The position numbers were made by a program, and so were the translations under genes. This document shows, one piece after another, positions 36,831 through 45,688 of a DNA stretch of 64,000 nucleotides. Within the stretch, counting starts at the first letter, position 1. Each line of letters starts with the position of its first letter. Source of the stretch: Streptomyces diastatochromogenes (GTDB lineage Bacteria; Actinomycetota; Actinomycetes; Streptomycetales; Streptomycetaceae); NCBI GenBank assembly GCA_026913215.1, contig JAPTYK010000001.1, positions 6,262,001-6,326,000 of the forward strand, in the 5' to 3' direction. The notes below the pieces were generated by a model. It was not told where the DNA came from, searched no databases, and saw only the letters and a list, made by a program, of their open reading frames with translations.

Positions 36831-37274
36831 ATGAACATCCCCTTTCTGGACAGCTGGCGCAAGCGGCACGAGCCGGAGCCCGCGGACTCTCCCCTGGCCG
36901 CGGCCTTCGACCGCGATCCGGAGGGGGTGGCCGAGCTCCTCTCCGAGTGCGAGCTGCTGCGTTCCCGCGTCGAGGAGGCCGGGGTGGCGCTGGACGACAC
37001 CCCGCGCTCCCTCGCCGAGCTGGACCAGCTGCCGCCCCGCTGGCGAAACGATCCGGAAGAGCTGCCCTGGTTCGGGAACGACGCCGGGCTCTACCTCGGC
37101 ACCGTGATCGTCCGGAACGTGCCGGGCGCCCGGTGGCAGGTGTGGCCCGGCGGCGGCCCCGTGGTGCGGCTCGCCTCCGGCCGGGAGATCCAGGTCGTCG
37201 AGGCCGGTCTCGACTGGGCGATGACGGGCGCGCCGGAGCTCTCCCAGGTGTACGCGGAGGCCTCCGAGTACTGA
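36831..37274 (+). CDS. DUF6278 family protein
   Basis: Intact 147 aa, ATG 36831 (MNIPFLDSWRKRHEPEPADS). Features: LSECELLRSRVEEAGVALDD, a Trp-rich stretch RWRNDPEELPWFGNDAGLYL, then WQVWPGGGPVVRLASGREIQ and a C-terminal QVYAEASEY. This matches the actinobacterial DUF6278 pattern as I recall it; no function is established. Small soluble protein, 68 bp downstream of xthA on the same strand and possibly cotranscribed. Confidence 0.65.
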   Translation: MNIPFLDSWRKRHEPEPADSPLAAAFDRDPEGVAELLSECELLRSRVEEAGVALDDTPRSLAELDQLPPRWRNDPEELPWFGNDAGLYLGTVIVRNVPGARWQVWPGGGPVVRLASGREIQVVEAGLDWAMTGAPELSQVYAEASEY

Positions 37275-37413
37275 GGCCCCACGGGGCTCGCGCCACCCTT
37301 CTGCAGTAAATACGGCTTATTCCGTTTTCATGCGTGTCGGGCCTGAAGTCCCTTTTTCTCCTGAATAGTTTGCGCTGACCGCGACACCGCTGAGAAACAG
37401 GGCAGGGCAGCGC
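37275..37413 (+). promoter_or_regulatory. A+T-rich control region of the glutamate-type ABC operon
   Basis: This spacer contains unusually A+T-rich sequence for the window (TAAATACGGCTTATTCCG near 37305-37322, AATAGTTTG near 37364-37372) and a short inverted repeat ACGG-CTTATT-CCGT. The ribosome site for ATG 37414 is GGCAGGG. A promoter is likely here, but I cannot place -10 and -35 with confidence. Confidence 0.4.
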
Positions 37414-38159
37414 ATGGCCGTCGTCGATCCGCTGATCGAACTGCGTGACGTCAACAAGCACTACGGCACGCTGCACGTCCTCCAGTCCATCGACCTCACC
37501 GTCGGACGCGGGGAGGTGGTCGTGATCATCGGCCCTCCGGATCCGGCAAGTCCACCCTCTGCCGCGCGATGAACCGGCTGGAGAGCGTCGAGTCGGGCGA
37601 GATCCTCATCGACGGCCGGCCCCTCCCCGAGGAGGGCAAGGCCCTCGCCCGGCTGCGCGCCGACGTCGGCATGGTCTTCCAGTCCTTCAACCTCTTCGCG
37701 CACAAGACCGTCCTCGCGAACGTCTCCCTCGCGCAGATCAAGGTCCGCAAGCGCAAGAAGGAGGAGGCCGACCGGCGTTCGCGCGAACTCCTCGACCGGG
37801 TCGGACTCGCCGCGCACGCCGACAAGTACCCGGCCCAGCTCTCCGGCGGCCAGCAGCAGCGCGTCGCCATCGCCCGCGCCCTCGCCATGGACCCCAAGGC
37901 CCTCCTCTTCGACGAGCCGACCTCCGCGCTCGACCCCGAGATGATCAACGAGGTGCTTGAGGTCATGCGCCAACTCGCCCGCGAGGGAATGACGATGGTC
38001 GTCGTCACCCACGAGATGGGCTTCGCGCGCTCCGCCGCCAACCGGGTCGTCTTCATGGCCGACGGAAGGATCGTCGAGGACCGGGCCCCGGAGGAGTTCT
38101 TCACGGCCCCGCGCAGCGAGCGCGCCAGGGACTTCCTCTCCAAGATCCTCACGCACTGA
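37414..38159 (+). CDS. Glutamate-type ABC transporter ATP-binding protein, one frame break
   Basis: ATG 37414 (MAVVDPLIELRDVNKHYGTL). Walker A GPSGSGKST is recovered by restoring one C at about 37534 (GGCCCTCCGG for GGCCCCTCCGG). Q-loop VFQSFNLFAHKTVLANVSLA, signature LSGGQQQRVAIARALAMDPK, Walker B LLFDEPTSALDPEM, switch VTHEMGFARSAANRV. 248 aa repaired. The order ATPase, binding protein, two permeases is that of the actinobacterial gluABCD uptake systems; this would be the GluA equivalent. Confidence 0.92.
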
Positions 38160-38173
38160 GCGGGGTGGCCACC

Positions 38174-39091
38174 ATGCACCGTACGCGCCGGGCCCCGGCC
38201 GCACTCGCCCTGCTGCTCGCCGTGACGGCGACGCTCGGCGGCTGCGGCAAGGAGGGCAGCCCGCCCGTCAAGGGCCCCCAGCCCGACCAACTCCCCGTCT
38301 ACCAGGTCGAGTCGGGCTTCACCCTGTCCGACTCGGCCACCTGGAACCGGGCGAGGAAACGCGGCCGGCTCGTCGTCGGCGCCAAGGAGGACCAGCCCTA
38401 CATGGGCGAGAAGGACCCGGCCACCGGCCGCTACTCCGGCTTCGACATCGAGATCGCCAAGATGATGGCCGCCTCCCTCGGCTTCGACCCGGCCCGCGTC
38501 GACTTCCGCACCATCGCCTCCGCCAACCGCGAGACGGCCCTCCAGAACGGCCAGATCGACTACTACGTCGGCACGTACACCATCAACGACAACCGCAAGA
38601 AACTCGTCGGCTTCGCCGGCCCCTACTACCAGGCCGGCCAGTCCCTCCTGGTCCGCACCGACGAGAACGACATCGACGGACCGCAGGACCTGGACGGCAA
38701 GCGGGTCTGCTCGGCCGCCGGCTCCACCCCGTACCAGCGCATCGAGAAGGACTACCCGAAGGCCGAACTCGTCGCCTACGACACCTACTCCGTCTGCGTG
38801 GACAACCTGCTGACCTACCAGGTCGACGCCGTCACCACCGACGACACGATCCTCATGGGCTACGCCGCCAAGGTCCCCGACGAACTCAAGGTCGTCGGCA
38901 AGCCCTTCTCCCGGGAGCCCTACGGCATCGGCGTCCCGCACGGCGACACCGCACTGCGCCTCGCCCTCGACGACGCCATCGCCGCCCACGAGAAGAACGG
39001 CGACTGGAAGAAGGCCTACGACGCCACCCTCGGCCTCTCCGGGGTCCCCGCCCCGCGGCCGCCCGCCATCGACCGCTACCCGGCCACCTGA
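38174..39091 (+). CDS. Glutamate-type ABC transporter substrate-binding lipoprotein
   Basis: Intact, ATG 38174 (GTG 38165 also in frame), 305 aa. Lipoprotein signal APAALALLLAVTATLGGCGK with lipobox LGGC. Family 3 solute-binding protein: SATWNRARKRGRLVVGAKED, QPYMGEKDPATGRYSGFDIE, TASANRETALQNGQIDYYVG-like core, QDLDGKRVCSAAGSTPYQRI, and paired Cys (KRVCSAAG and YSVCVDN). This resembles GluB proteins of actinobacteria. The neighbours on both sides are its ATPase and permeases. Confidence 0.92.
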   Translation: MHRTRRAPAALALLLAVTATLGGCGKEGSPPVKGPQPDQLPVYQVESGFTLSDSATWNRARKRGRLVVGAKEDQPYMGEKDPATGRYSGFDIEIAKMMAASLGFDPARVDFRTIASANRETALQNGQIDYYVGTYTINDNRKKLVGFAGPYYQAGQSLLVRTDENDIDGPQDLDGKRVCSAAGSTPYQRIEKDYPKAELVAYDTYSVCVDNLLTYQVDAVTTDDTILMGYAAKVPDELKVVGKPFSREPYGIGVPHGDTALRLALDDAIAAHEKNGDWKKAYDATLGLSGVPAPRPPAIDRYPAT

Positions 39092-39108
39092 GGACCCCCA
39101 CCGCTGAC

Positions 39109-39753
39109 ATGGACGTACTCACAGACAACTTCTCGCTCTACGGCAAGGGGTTCCTCGGAACCGTCGAACTCACCGTCTACGCCTCGGCCCTCGCCCTCGT
39201 CCTGGGCTTCGTCATGGCCTCCTTCCGGGTCGCGCCCGTCGGCTCCTTCCGGGTCATCGGCACGGTCTGGGTCACCGTCCTGCGCAACACCCCGCTGACC
39301 CTGCTCTTCTTCGCGGTCATGCTGGGCCTGCCCCGCTTCGGACTCGTCCTGCCCTTCGAGCTGTTCGCCGTCCTCGCCCTCGGCTGCTACACCTCCGCCT
39401 TCATCTGCGAGGCGCTGCGCTCCGGCATCAACACCGTCCCGCTCGGCCAGGGCGAAGCCGCCCGCAGCCTGGGCATGACCTTCTCCCAGACCCTCTCCGC
39501 GATCGTCCTCCCGCAGGCCTTCCGCACGGTCATCCCGCCCATCGGCTCCACCCTCATCGCCCTCGCCAAGAACTCGGCGATCGCGGGGGCGTTCAGCGTC
39601 ACCGAACTCCTCGGCACCTACAGGACGCTGAGCGAGCTCGGCTACGACATCGTCTGGACCTTCGTCTGGATCGCCGCCGGATACCTGATCATCACCCTCA
39701 CCATCAGCGCCCTCTTCCACCTCCTGGAGAGGCACTGGGGAGTCGCCCGATGA
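39109..39753 (+). CDS. Glutamate-type ABC transporter permease 1
   Basis: Intact 214 aa. Five or so membrane helices (LYGKGFLGTVELTVYASALA, ALVLGFVMASFRV, PLTLLFFAVMLGLPRFGL). EAA loop: FICEALRSGINTVPLGQGEA then ARSLGMTFSQTLSAIVLPQA. TLIALAKNSAIAGAFSVTEL is typical of GluC. Its stop overlaps the start of the second permease (ATGA at 39750). Confidence 0.93.
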   Translation: MDVLTDNFSLYGKGFLGTVELTVYASALALVLGFVMASFRVAPVGSFRVIGTVWVTVLRNTPLTLLFFAVMLGLPRFGLVLPFELFAVLALGCYTSAFICEALRSGINTVPLGQGEAARSLGMTFSQTLSAIVLPQAFRTVIPPIGSTLIALAKNSAIAGAFSVTELLGTYRTLSELGYDIVWTFVWIAAGYLIITLTISALFHLLERHWGVAR

Positions 39754-40607
39754 CAAGCGCAACCGCCCTGTACGACATCCCCGGACCGGCCGCCCGAAGA
39801 CGCCACCTCCTCTACGGACTGGCATCCACCGCGCTGATCCTCGCGCTGGCCGGCTGGATCCTCCATCTCCTCTTCGACACCGGCCAGTTCACCGCCGCCA
39901 AATGGACGCCCTTCGCGTACAAGGGCATCCAGGAACTGCTGCTCAGGGGCCTCGGCAACACCCTCAAGGCCTTCGCCTACGCCTCGGTGCTCTCGCTCGC
40001 CCTCGGCGCGGTCCTCGCCGCCGGGCGCCTCTCCGAGCACCGGGCGCCGCGCTGGGTCTCCACCCTGCTCGTCGAGTTCTTCCGCGCCATGCCCGTCCTC
40101 GTGATGATCTTCTTCATCTTCGTGGCGCTCAAGGTGCAGCCGCTGCCCGCGCTCGTCGCCGGACTGACCCTCTACAACGGCTCGGTGCTCGCCGAGGTCT
40201 TCCGCACCGGCGTCCACGCCGTCGCGCGCGGCCAGGGCGAGGCGGCGTACGCGCTCGGCATGCGCAAGACCCAGGTGATGACGTACGTCCTGGTGCCGCA
40301 GGCCGTCCGCGCCATGCTGCCCGCCATCATCAGCCAGCTCGTGGTCGCCCTCAAGGACACCTCGCTCGGCTTCCTCATCACCTACGAGGAGTTCCTGCAC
40401 GCGGGCAAGCTGATCGCGTCCAACCTCGACTACGACCTGCCGTTCATCCCCGTCGTGCTCGTCATCTCGCCGATCTACATCGGGATGTGCATGCTGCTCT
40501 CCTGGTTCGCCGGCTGGGTGGCCCGCAGGGAGCGCCGCAGCCCGAGGACCAAGGCCGCGGACGTCGCCCCGGCCGAACCGGAGACGCTGCTGCCGGGACA
40601 GCAGTAG
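39750..40607 (+). CDS. Glutamate-type ABC transporter permease 2
   Basis: Intact 285 aa. An N-terminal helix (GLASTALILALAGWILHLL) precedes the transport core: LGNTLKAFAYASVLSLALGA, LVEFFRAMPVLVMIFFIFVA, EAA loop VLAEVFRTGVHAVARGQGEA with AYALGMRKTQVMTYVLVPQA, and VVALKDTSLGFLITYEEFLH. The longer permease pairs with the first as a heterodimer, as in GluC/GluD. Charged C-terminal tail. Confidence 0.93.
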   Translation: MTSATALYDIPGPAARRRHLLYGLASTALILALAGWILHLLFDTGQFTAAKWTPFAYKGIQELLLRGLGNTLKAFAYASVLSLALGAVLAAGRLSEHRAPRWVSTLLVEFFRAMPVLVMIFFIFVALKVQPLPALVAGLTLYNGSVLAEVFRTGVHAVARGQGEAAYALGMRKTQVMTYVLVPQAVRAMLPAIISQLVVALKDTSLGFLITYEEFLHAGKLIASNLDYDLPFIPVVLVISPIYIGMCMLLSWFAGWVARRERRSPRTKAADVAPAEPETLLPGQQ

Positions 40608-40623
40608 GGGGCGTCACGCCCCC
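40607..40623. terminator. GGGGGCG-TCA-CGCCCCC hairpin
   Basis: A 7-bp perfect GC stem with a three-base loop begins at the last base of the permease stop. It separates the glutamate-type operon from the convergent hydrolase gene. Confidence 0.6.
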
Positions 40624-40654
40624 CGGGCCGCACCCGCCCGGCAGCAGCCGGAGA

Positions 40655-42201
40655 TCACTCCGCCCGCAGCGGGACCGACACGTACGACGGGTCGGCCGTG
40701 GGGGAGGAGAAGGTCAGCTGCGCGCCGGTCGGGTTGTGCTCGATGTAGAGCGGGTCGACGGTGTCGACGACCAGCGCGAGCCGGTGCCCGGCGGGGACGT
40801 CGTAGGCCGTCGAGAAGAGGTCGAGGTCGACGCCGAAGGGCTTTCCCGGGGTCCGGTCGTGGAAGGTGTACGGGGCGTTGCTCACCAGCTTGCCGACACC
40901 GAGGGGGCCCACGTCGTAGAGGTACGCGACGAGGGTGCCGCTCTCCGCGGTGGAGCTGACCGTGGTGTGCAGCCGCACCGTGCCGCGCACCCGCTGCGGG
41001 GCGTCGTACCGCTCCGACTGCCAGACGCCGGCGAAGGCGCGGGGGAGGAGGGGGATCGAGGCGACGGGCGGGGCCTGGAAGAACTGGTCCAGGAGGTTGG
41101 AGAGCATGACGACCCCGCCGTTCGCGCCGGAGTCCACGTTCGCCCAGATCCGCTGCGTACCGCCGAGGTCGAACTTCCGCCGGTTCGCGTCGAGGGACTT
41201 CCAGTCCGGGTAGCCCTCGTAGCCCGCGTCGGACCGCGGCTTGAGCTGGACCGGCTGCTCGCGGTCGATGCCGTTGTCGGCGCCCTTGAGGTAGCGGTCG
41301 AACCAGCGGTGGGCGCTGGTCCAGGTGTCGTTGGGCAGTCCGAGGAGGCCGGTGGCCTCGGCGGTGGCGTGGTCGCCCGGCCGGAACTCCAGCCGCTTGG
41401 GGCCGGTGAGCTTCTCGTAGAAGCTCGCGTACTGGTTGGGCGGGAAGATGGTGTCGCCCCAGGCGTTGCCGAGCATGATCGCGGCGCCGTTGGCGTTGAT
41501 CCGGTCGAGGTAGGTGGTGGCGGACCGCTTGCGGCCCCAGGCGATCATGTCCTCCTCCTTGGCCAGGTTGGAGGAGAGGAAGTCGCCCAGGATCTCCTGG
41601 AGTTCGGGCCCCGGACGGCCGGTGAGGTACCCGGCGCCGCCGAGCAGGGCGGCGGCCTGGAGGTGCTGGGTGCGGCCGCTGTAGATGGAGTCGATGAGGT
41701 CGGCCCAGCCGCTGAGCGCCGCGACGGCCTTGATCCGCGGGTCGTTCGCCGCGGCGAGCAGACTGATCCCGGCGCCGTACGAGACTCCCGCCATGCCCAC
41801 GTGCGCGGGGTCGGACGGGGTGTTCGAGAGGGCCCAGTCGATCACCTTGGAGGCGTCGGCGATGTCCTCGGGTCCCGCCGTCTCGATCTGCCCGCCGGAC
41901 TGCCAGAAGCCGCGCGAGTTGTAACTCACCACGACATAGCCGGAGTCGGCGAGCTTCTGGGCCTGCGCGAGGTACTCGACCTGGGGCACCGCCCAGCTGG
42001 TGGGCAGCACGATCAGGGGCAGGCGGGCGGCGTCGCCGGTCCCGGCGGGCGTGACGACGTTCGCCTTGAGGACGGTGCCGCCGTCCCCGGCGATGTCGAC
42101 GAAGCGGATCGAGGCGTCGGCGGCCCGGGCGGTGGGCGCGAGCCGAGGGCCGTCCCGGCCACGAGGGCGGCCGAGACGGCGAGGGCGAGGGATGGGCGCA
42201 C
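40655..42201 (-). CDS. Secreted CocE/NonD-family (Xaa-Pro dipeptidyl-peptidase-like) hydrolase, one frame break
   Basis: ATG 42201. Signal peptide LALAVSAALVAGTALG, with a base missing near 42140 before TARAADASIRFVDIAGDGGT. Alpha/beta hydrolase core: PLIVLPTSWAVPQVEYLAQA, VVVSYNSRGFWQSGGQIETA, nucleophile in VGMAGVSYGAGISLLAAAND (GxSYG). Near the third catalytic position is EFRPGDHATAEA. A C-terminal jelly-roll domain has VRGTVRLHTTVSSTAESGTL and GHRLALVVDTVDPLY, as in the CocE/X-Pro peptidase S15 family. 515 aa repaired. Extracellular acyl or peptide hydrolysis; the true substrate is unknown. Confidence 0.85.
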
Positions 42202-42275
42202 GGGGCACTCCTCACTGGGGCACTGGTGGTGGGGGGGCAGTGAAGTGAAAGTGACCCGACGGTAGCCGCGGTCCT

Positions 42276-42315
42276 TTACCCGTGGTAACTGGTCGGTAAG
42301 TTACGTGCGGGTAAC
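42276..42315. promoter_or_regulatory. Cluster of GTAAC half-sites upstream of the CocE-like gene
   Basis: The tract holds the inverted repeat TTACC-CGT-GGTAA (42276-42288), the direct pair GTAAC-N6-GTAAG (42285-42300) and the inverted pair GTTAC-N6-GTAAC (42300-42315). The half-sites are spaced by 11 bases, about one helical turn. The last repeat overlaps the stop of the upstream TPR-like gene. The gTnAC-N6-GnAAC spacing recalls GlnR-type boxes, but identity of the regulator is open. Confidence 0.45.
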
Positions 42316-43499
42316 GATTGGCCGCAGGGCCATGGCCTCCGCGAAGTCGGCGTGCGCCTCCCCGTACCGCTTGACGGCGAGGAGGAACATCGACCGGTCG
42401 GTGAGCGCGCGGGCGAGCGCGCCCGGGTCGGCGGCCGGGTGGCGGGCGAGGGCCACTCCTTCGTCGAAGGACGGCCGGAGCGATTCCTCGGCCCGGCGGC
42501 CGGAGGTCTCCCAGCGGAGCGCCCGGCGGACGGTCAGGCGGCGCTGGGCGACGATCAGTCCGGGGAGGTCGCCCGACGCGCGCAGGGCGTCCGCCCGCCG
42601 TTCGAGGGCGGGGATCGAGGCGAAGTACTCCTCCCGCAGGTCGGGGGACCATCCGTGGACCAGGTACGTCCCGAACGCGGGCCGCGGGGCGTCCGGGTGG
42701 CGGCCTGCTCGTCCGGGCGGCCCGAGAGGACGAGGAGGGTGACCCACCAGGCCTGGATGTTGCTCCAGCTCACCGGCTCGCCGTCCCGCGCGAGGCGGGC
42801 GAGCAGGGCCAGCGCCTCGTGCCGCGCGGCGGCCTCCTCGGCCCGGCGTCCGGCGGCCAGCAGCATCCCGGCGTACCGCTCCAGCTTCCACACCAGGGAG
42901 GCGAGCGGGCCGCGCTCCTCCGCCGCCCCGCTCCGGTGGTCGTCCACGAGGCGCGCGAACACCTCCAGGGCTTCCTCGCGCTGTCCGGCCGCGTCGAGTT
43001 CGGCCGCCCACGCGATCCGGGTCCAGCGCGACGCGTCGTCCGCCTCCCGCGCCGCGAGGTGCCGACCGTACAGCTCGGCCGCCTCCCCGTGCCGGCCCTC
43101 CTCGGCCAGCACGACCGCGAGGCGTCCCCACCGGCCCGCCTCCGCCAGCTCCTCGCAGACCGCACGCCCCTCGGCCCGTCGGCCGGTGGCGAACAGCCCG
43201 TGCTCGTAGCCGCTCAGGGCACGGCGCAACCGCTCCTCCCGGTTCGGCACCTCCGCGTCGAACCGACGCGCCACGTCCGCCGCCTCGCCGTACAGGGCCC
43301 GGAGGATCTCCGGATCCGCGAAATCCCGGGTCCGCTCGATCAGCGCGTCCACCAGCCTCGGCAGGTACGCCCGCGGACTCACCTCCGCCAGGACCCGGTA
43401 CGCGCCCAGCCGCTCCGGGAGGCTCGGCTCCTCCGACCCCAGCAGCAACACCCGCGCCCGCAGCACCGCGTCCTGGCTGTACTTCCCTGCGTTCCCCAT
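42301..43499 (-). CDS. TPR-like repeat protein, one frame break
   Basis: ATG 43499 (MGNAGKYSQDAVLRARVLLL). The 399-aa repaired protein is built of helix-turn-helix pairs: YEHGLFATGRRAEGRAVCEE, GRLAVVLAEEGRHGEAAELY, DAAGQREEALEVFARLVDDH, YAGMLLAAGRRAEEAAARHE, and a final DRSMFLLAVKRYGEAHADFA. These have the size and A/G/Y pattern of tetratricopeptide repeats. One base is missing near 42700. Likely a protein-binding scaffold; partners unknown. It is divergent from the P450 gene. Confidence 0.65.
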
Positions 43500-43645
43500 G
43501 TGCCCCTGTTCTCCGTGTGATGCACGACGGAGATTCTGGGAGTCGGGGACAGCCCGGACAAGGCTCCCGAACTGTGCGTTCCGTCCTACGAAAACCGTCT
43601 CTGACCTGTCATGATGGTGACGTCTTCACTCCGACGGGAGGGCCG

Positions 43646-44902
43646 GTGCAGAGCAGGAACGTCACCCCCGACGTCTTCGACCCGCGGATCTACGCCGCCG
43701 GCATCCCGCACGACCGCTTCCGCGCCCTCCGCGACCACGCCCCCGTCGCCCGGCAGGACGAGCCGGAGATCCTCGGCTGGCCCGCCGGGGCCGGGTTCTG
43801 GGCCGTCACCCGGCACGCCGACGTCGTGCGGGTGCTCAAGGACGCGGAGACGTACTCCTCGCACCTCGGCGCCACCCAGATCCGTGACCCCGACCCCGCC
43901 GACCTGCCGTTCATCCGGCGCATGATGCTCAATCAGGACCCGCCGGGACACGGGCGGTTGAGACGGCTGGTCAGCCGGGCCTTCACCCCCGGACGCATCG
44001 AGCGCTTCGCCGCGACCGCGCGGGACCGGGCCCGTGAGCTGCTCGCGGAGGCGTTCGCGGAGGGCGGCGAGGTGGACCTCGTCCGGACCGTCACCGACGA
44101 CTACGCGCTGCTCAACCTCACCGACCTGCTGGGGATCCCGGCGAGCGACCGGGGGCTCCTGCACGCCTGGACCGAACGGGTCATCGCCTATCAGGACCCG
44201 GACGAGCCGCCGGTCCTCGACGCCGAGGGGCGTCCGGTCAACCCCCGCTCGCCCGCGATGCTCGCGGAGATGTTCGGCTACGCGCAGGAGCTCGCCGCGT
44301 ACAAACGGACGCATCCGGCCGACGACGTCATGAGCGTGCTCGCGGCCTCCGAACTGGCCGACGCCGAACTGGAGATGTTCTTCTTCCTGCTGACCGTCGC
44401 CGGGAACGACACCGTCCGCGCCGCCGCCCCCGGCGGGATCCTCGCCCTCGCCGAACACCCTGCGGAACAGAGGCGGTTGTGGGAGGGAGAGGTCTCGCTC
44501 GGCACGGCCGTGGACGAACTCCTGCGCGTCCACCCGCCCGTGCTCTCCTTCCGGCGCACCGCCGCCCGCGACACCGAGCTCGCCGGGCAGGAGATCCGGG
44601 CGGGCGACAAGGTCGTCGTCTTCCACGCCTCCGCCAACCACGACGAGCGCGTCTTCACCGACCCGCACCGCCTGGACCTCGGCCGGACCCCCAACCCGCA
44701 CGTCTCCTTCGGCGACGGGCCGCACGTCTGCCTGGGCGCCCACTTCGCCCGGCTCCAACTGGGCGTGTTCTACGAGGAGATACGCGCGGCCTGCGGCGGC
44801 CTGGTCCTCGCGGGACCGCCCCGCCGACTCGTCTCGAACTTCATCAACGGCATCAAGTCGCTGCCGGTTCGGCCACTGGCGCCGTCCGCGCCGCGCTCGT
44901 GA
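43646..44902 (+). CDS. Cytochrome P450 with unusual I-helix motif
   Basis: Intact; GTG 43646 is preferred, with GGGAGG upstream (an in-frame ATG lies at 43517). About 418 aa. Motifs: C-helix DPPGHGRLRRLVSRAFTPGR, I-helix FFFLLTVAGNDTVRAAAPGG, K-helix ELLRVHPPVLSFRRTA, haem loop VSFGDGPHVCLGAHFARLQL. The usual acid in AG-x-(D/E)-T is Asp with a preceding Asn (AGNDT), as in the CYP125/CYP142-like group that often acts on steroids or terpenes. No redox partner is adjacent. The 3' end overlaps the convergent gene by 50 bases. Confidence 0.9.
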   Translation: MQSRNVTPDVFDPRIYAAGIPHDRFRALRDHAPVARQDEPEILGWPAGAGFWAVTRHADVVRVLKDAETYSSHLGATQIRDPDPADLPFIRRMMLNQDPPGHGRLRRLVSRAFTPGRIERFAATARDRARELLAEAFAEGGEVDLVRTVTDDYALLNLTDLLGIPASDRGLLHAWTERVIAYQDPDEPPVLDAEGRPVNPRSPAMLAEMFGYAQELAAYKRTHPADDVMSVLAASELADAELEMFFFLLTVAGNDTVRAAAPGGILALAEHPAEQRRLWEGEVSLGTAVDELLRVHPPVLSFRRTAARDTELAGQEIRAGDKVVVFHASANHDERVFTDPHRLDLGRTPNPHVSFGDGPHVCLGAHFARLQLGVFYEEIRAACGGLVLAGPPRRLVSNFINGIKSLPVRPLAPSAPRS

Positions 44903-45583
44903 CGTCGGCGACCAGCTCCACCACGTCGGGGCCGTACGCCTGCGAGTTGACCACCTTCAGGAGGAGGACGAAGGAGCCGTCGCGGTAGCGGCGGGCCAGC
45001 GACTCGCAGTGGCGGGCGAGATAGCGGGTCGCCGCCTGGTTGGTGATCGCCCGCTGCCCGCAGAAGAGGAACACCGGCCGGCAGTCCTCGCCCGCCATGA
45101 GCCGGGCCAGGATCACGTACTCCTCGGTGCCGGAGTCCATCCGGTAGCGCTCCGAGCCGATCAGGAACGACCCTGGTCCGGCCCCCGCTCCACGTCCGTG
45201 TTCACCGTCAGGCCGGGCAGGAGCGTCGCCAGGTGCGCGGCCGTGCGCCGGTTCGAATAGGGCCCGCCCACGCAGAACTCGGTCCGGTCGCCGAAGCCCT
45301 GGTGCGCCTGGTCGTGCTGCAATATGCGCGCGTGCGCCCCGCAGTCCTTGATGAGCGCGCAGAGTTCGAGCAGCGCGAACACGTCGTAGCGGTGCACCGA
45401 GCTGTCGCCGCCCGACTCCCTGTTCACCACGAGCAGGCACTCGGAACTCCCCGGGAGGCCGAAGAACGCCTGCTTGCGGCGGAGCCTGCGCCGCCATTGG
45501 TACGTGCGGCCCACCCAGCCGAAGGCGGCGCTCACCCCGGTCGCCAGGACCCCGAGCACGATGTTGCGGACGTCGTCGTTCAT
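44853..45583 (-). CDS. Conserved hypothetical protein, N-terminally anchored, one frame break
   Basis: ATG 45583 (MNDDVRNIVLGVLATGVSAA). A single N-terminal helix (IVLGVLATGVSAAFGWVG) is followed by basic residues (RTYQWRRRLRRKQAF) and a globular domain with SSECLLVVNRESGGDSSVHR, DVFALLELCALIKDCGAHAR and AAHLATLLPGLTVNTDVERG. Further on are DSGTEEYVILARLMA and FVLLLKVVNSQAYGPDVVEL. One base is missing near 45173. 243 aa. I recognise no named family; the membrane anchor and signal-free start suggest a cytosol-facing domain. Confidence 0.6.
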
Positions 45584-45688
45584 GGGCGCGCATGCTAGCG
45601 GCGATCCGGCATTTCGTTCGAGGCGGTCCTGACGGAAGGCGGTGCGGGAAGTTACGCTGCGCGGACGGTCGTTGACTGGAGGTTGGTA

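Noticed and set aside
37275-37413. GlnR box before the glutamate-type operon
   Set aside because: The A+T-rich spacer has no gTnAC-N6-GaAAC match that I can support.
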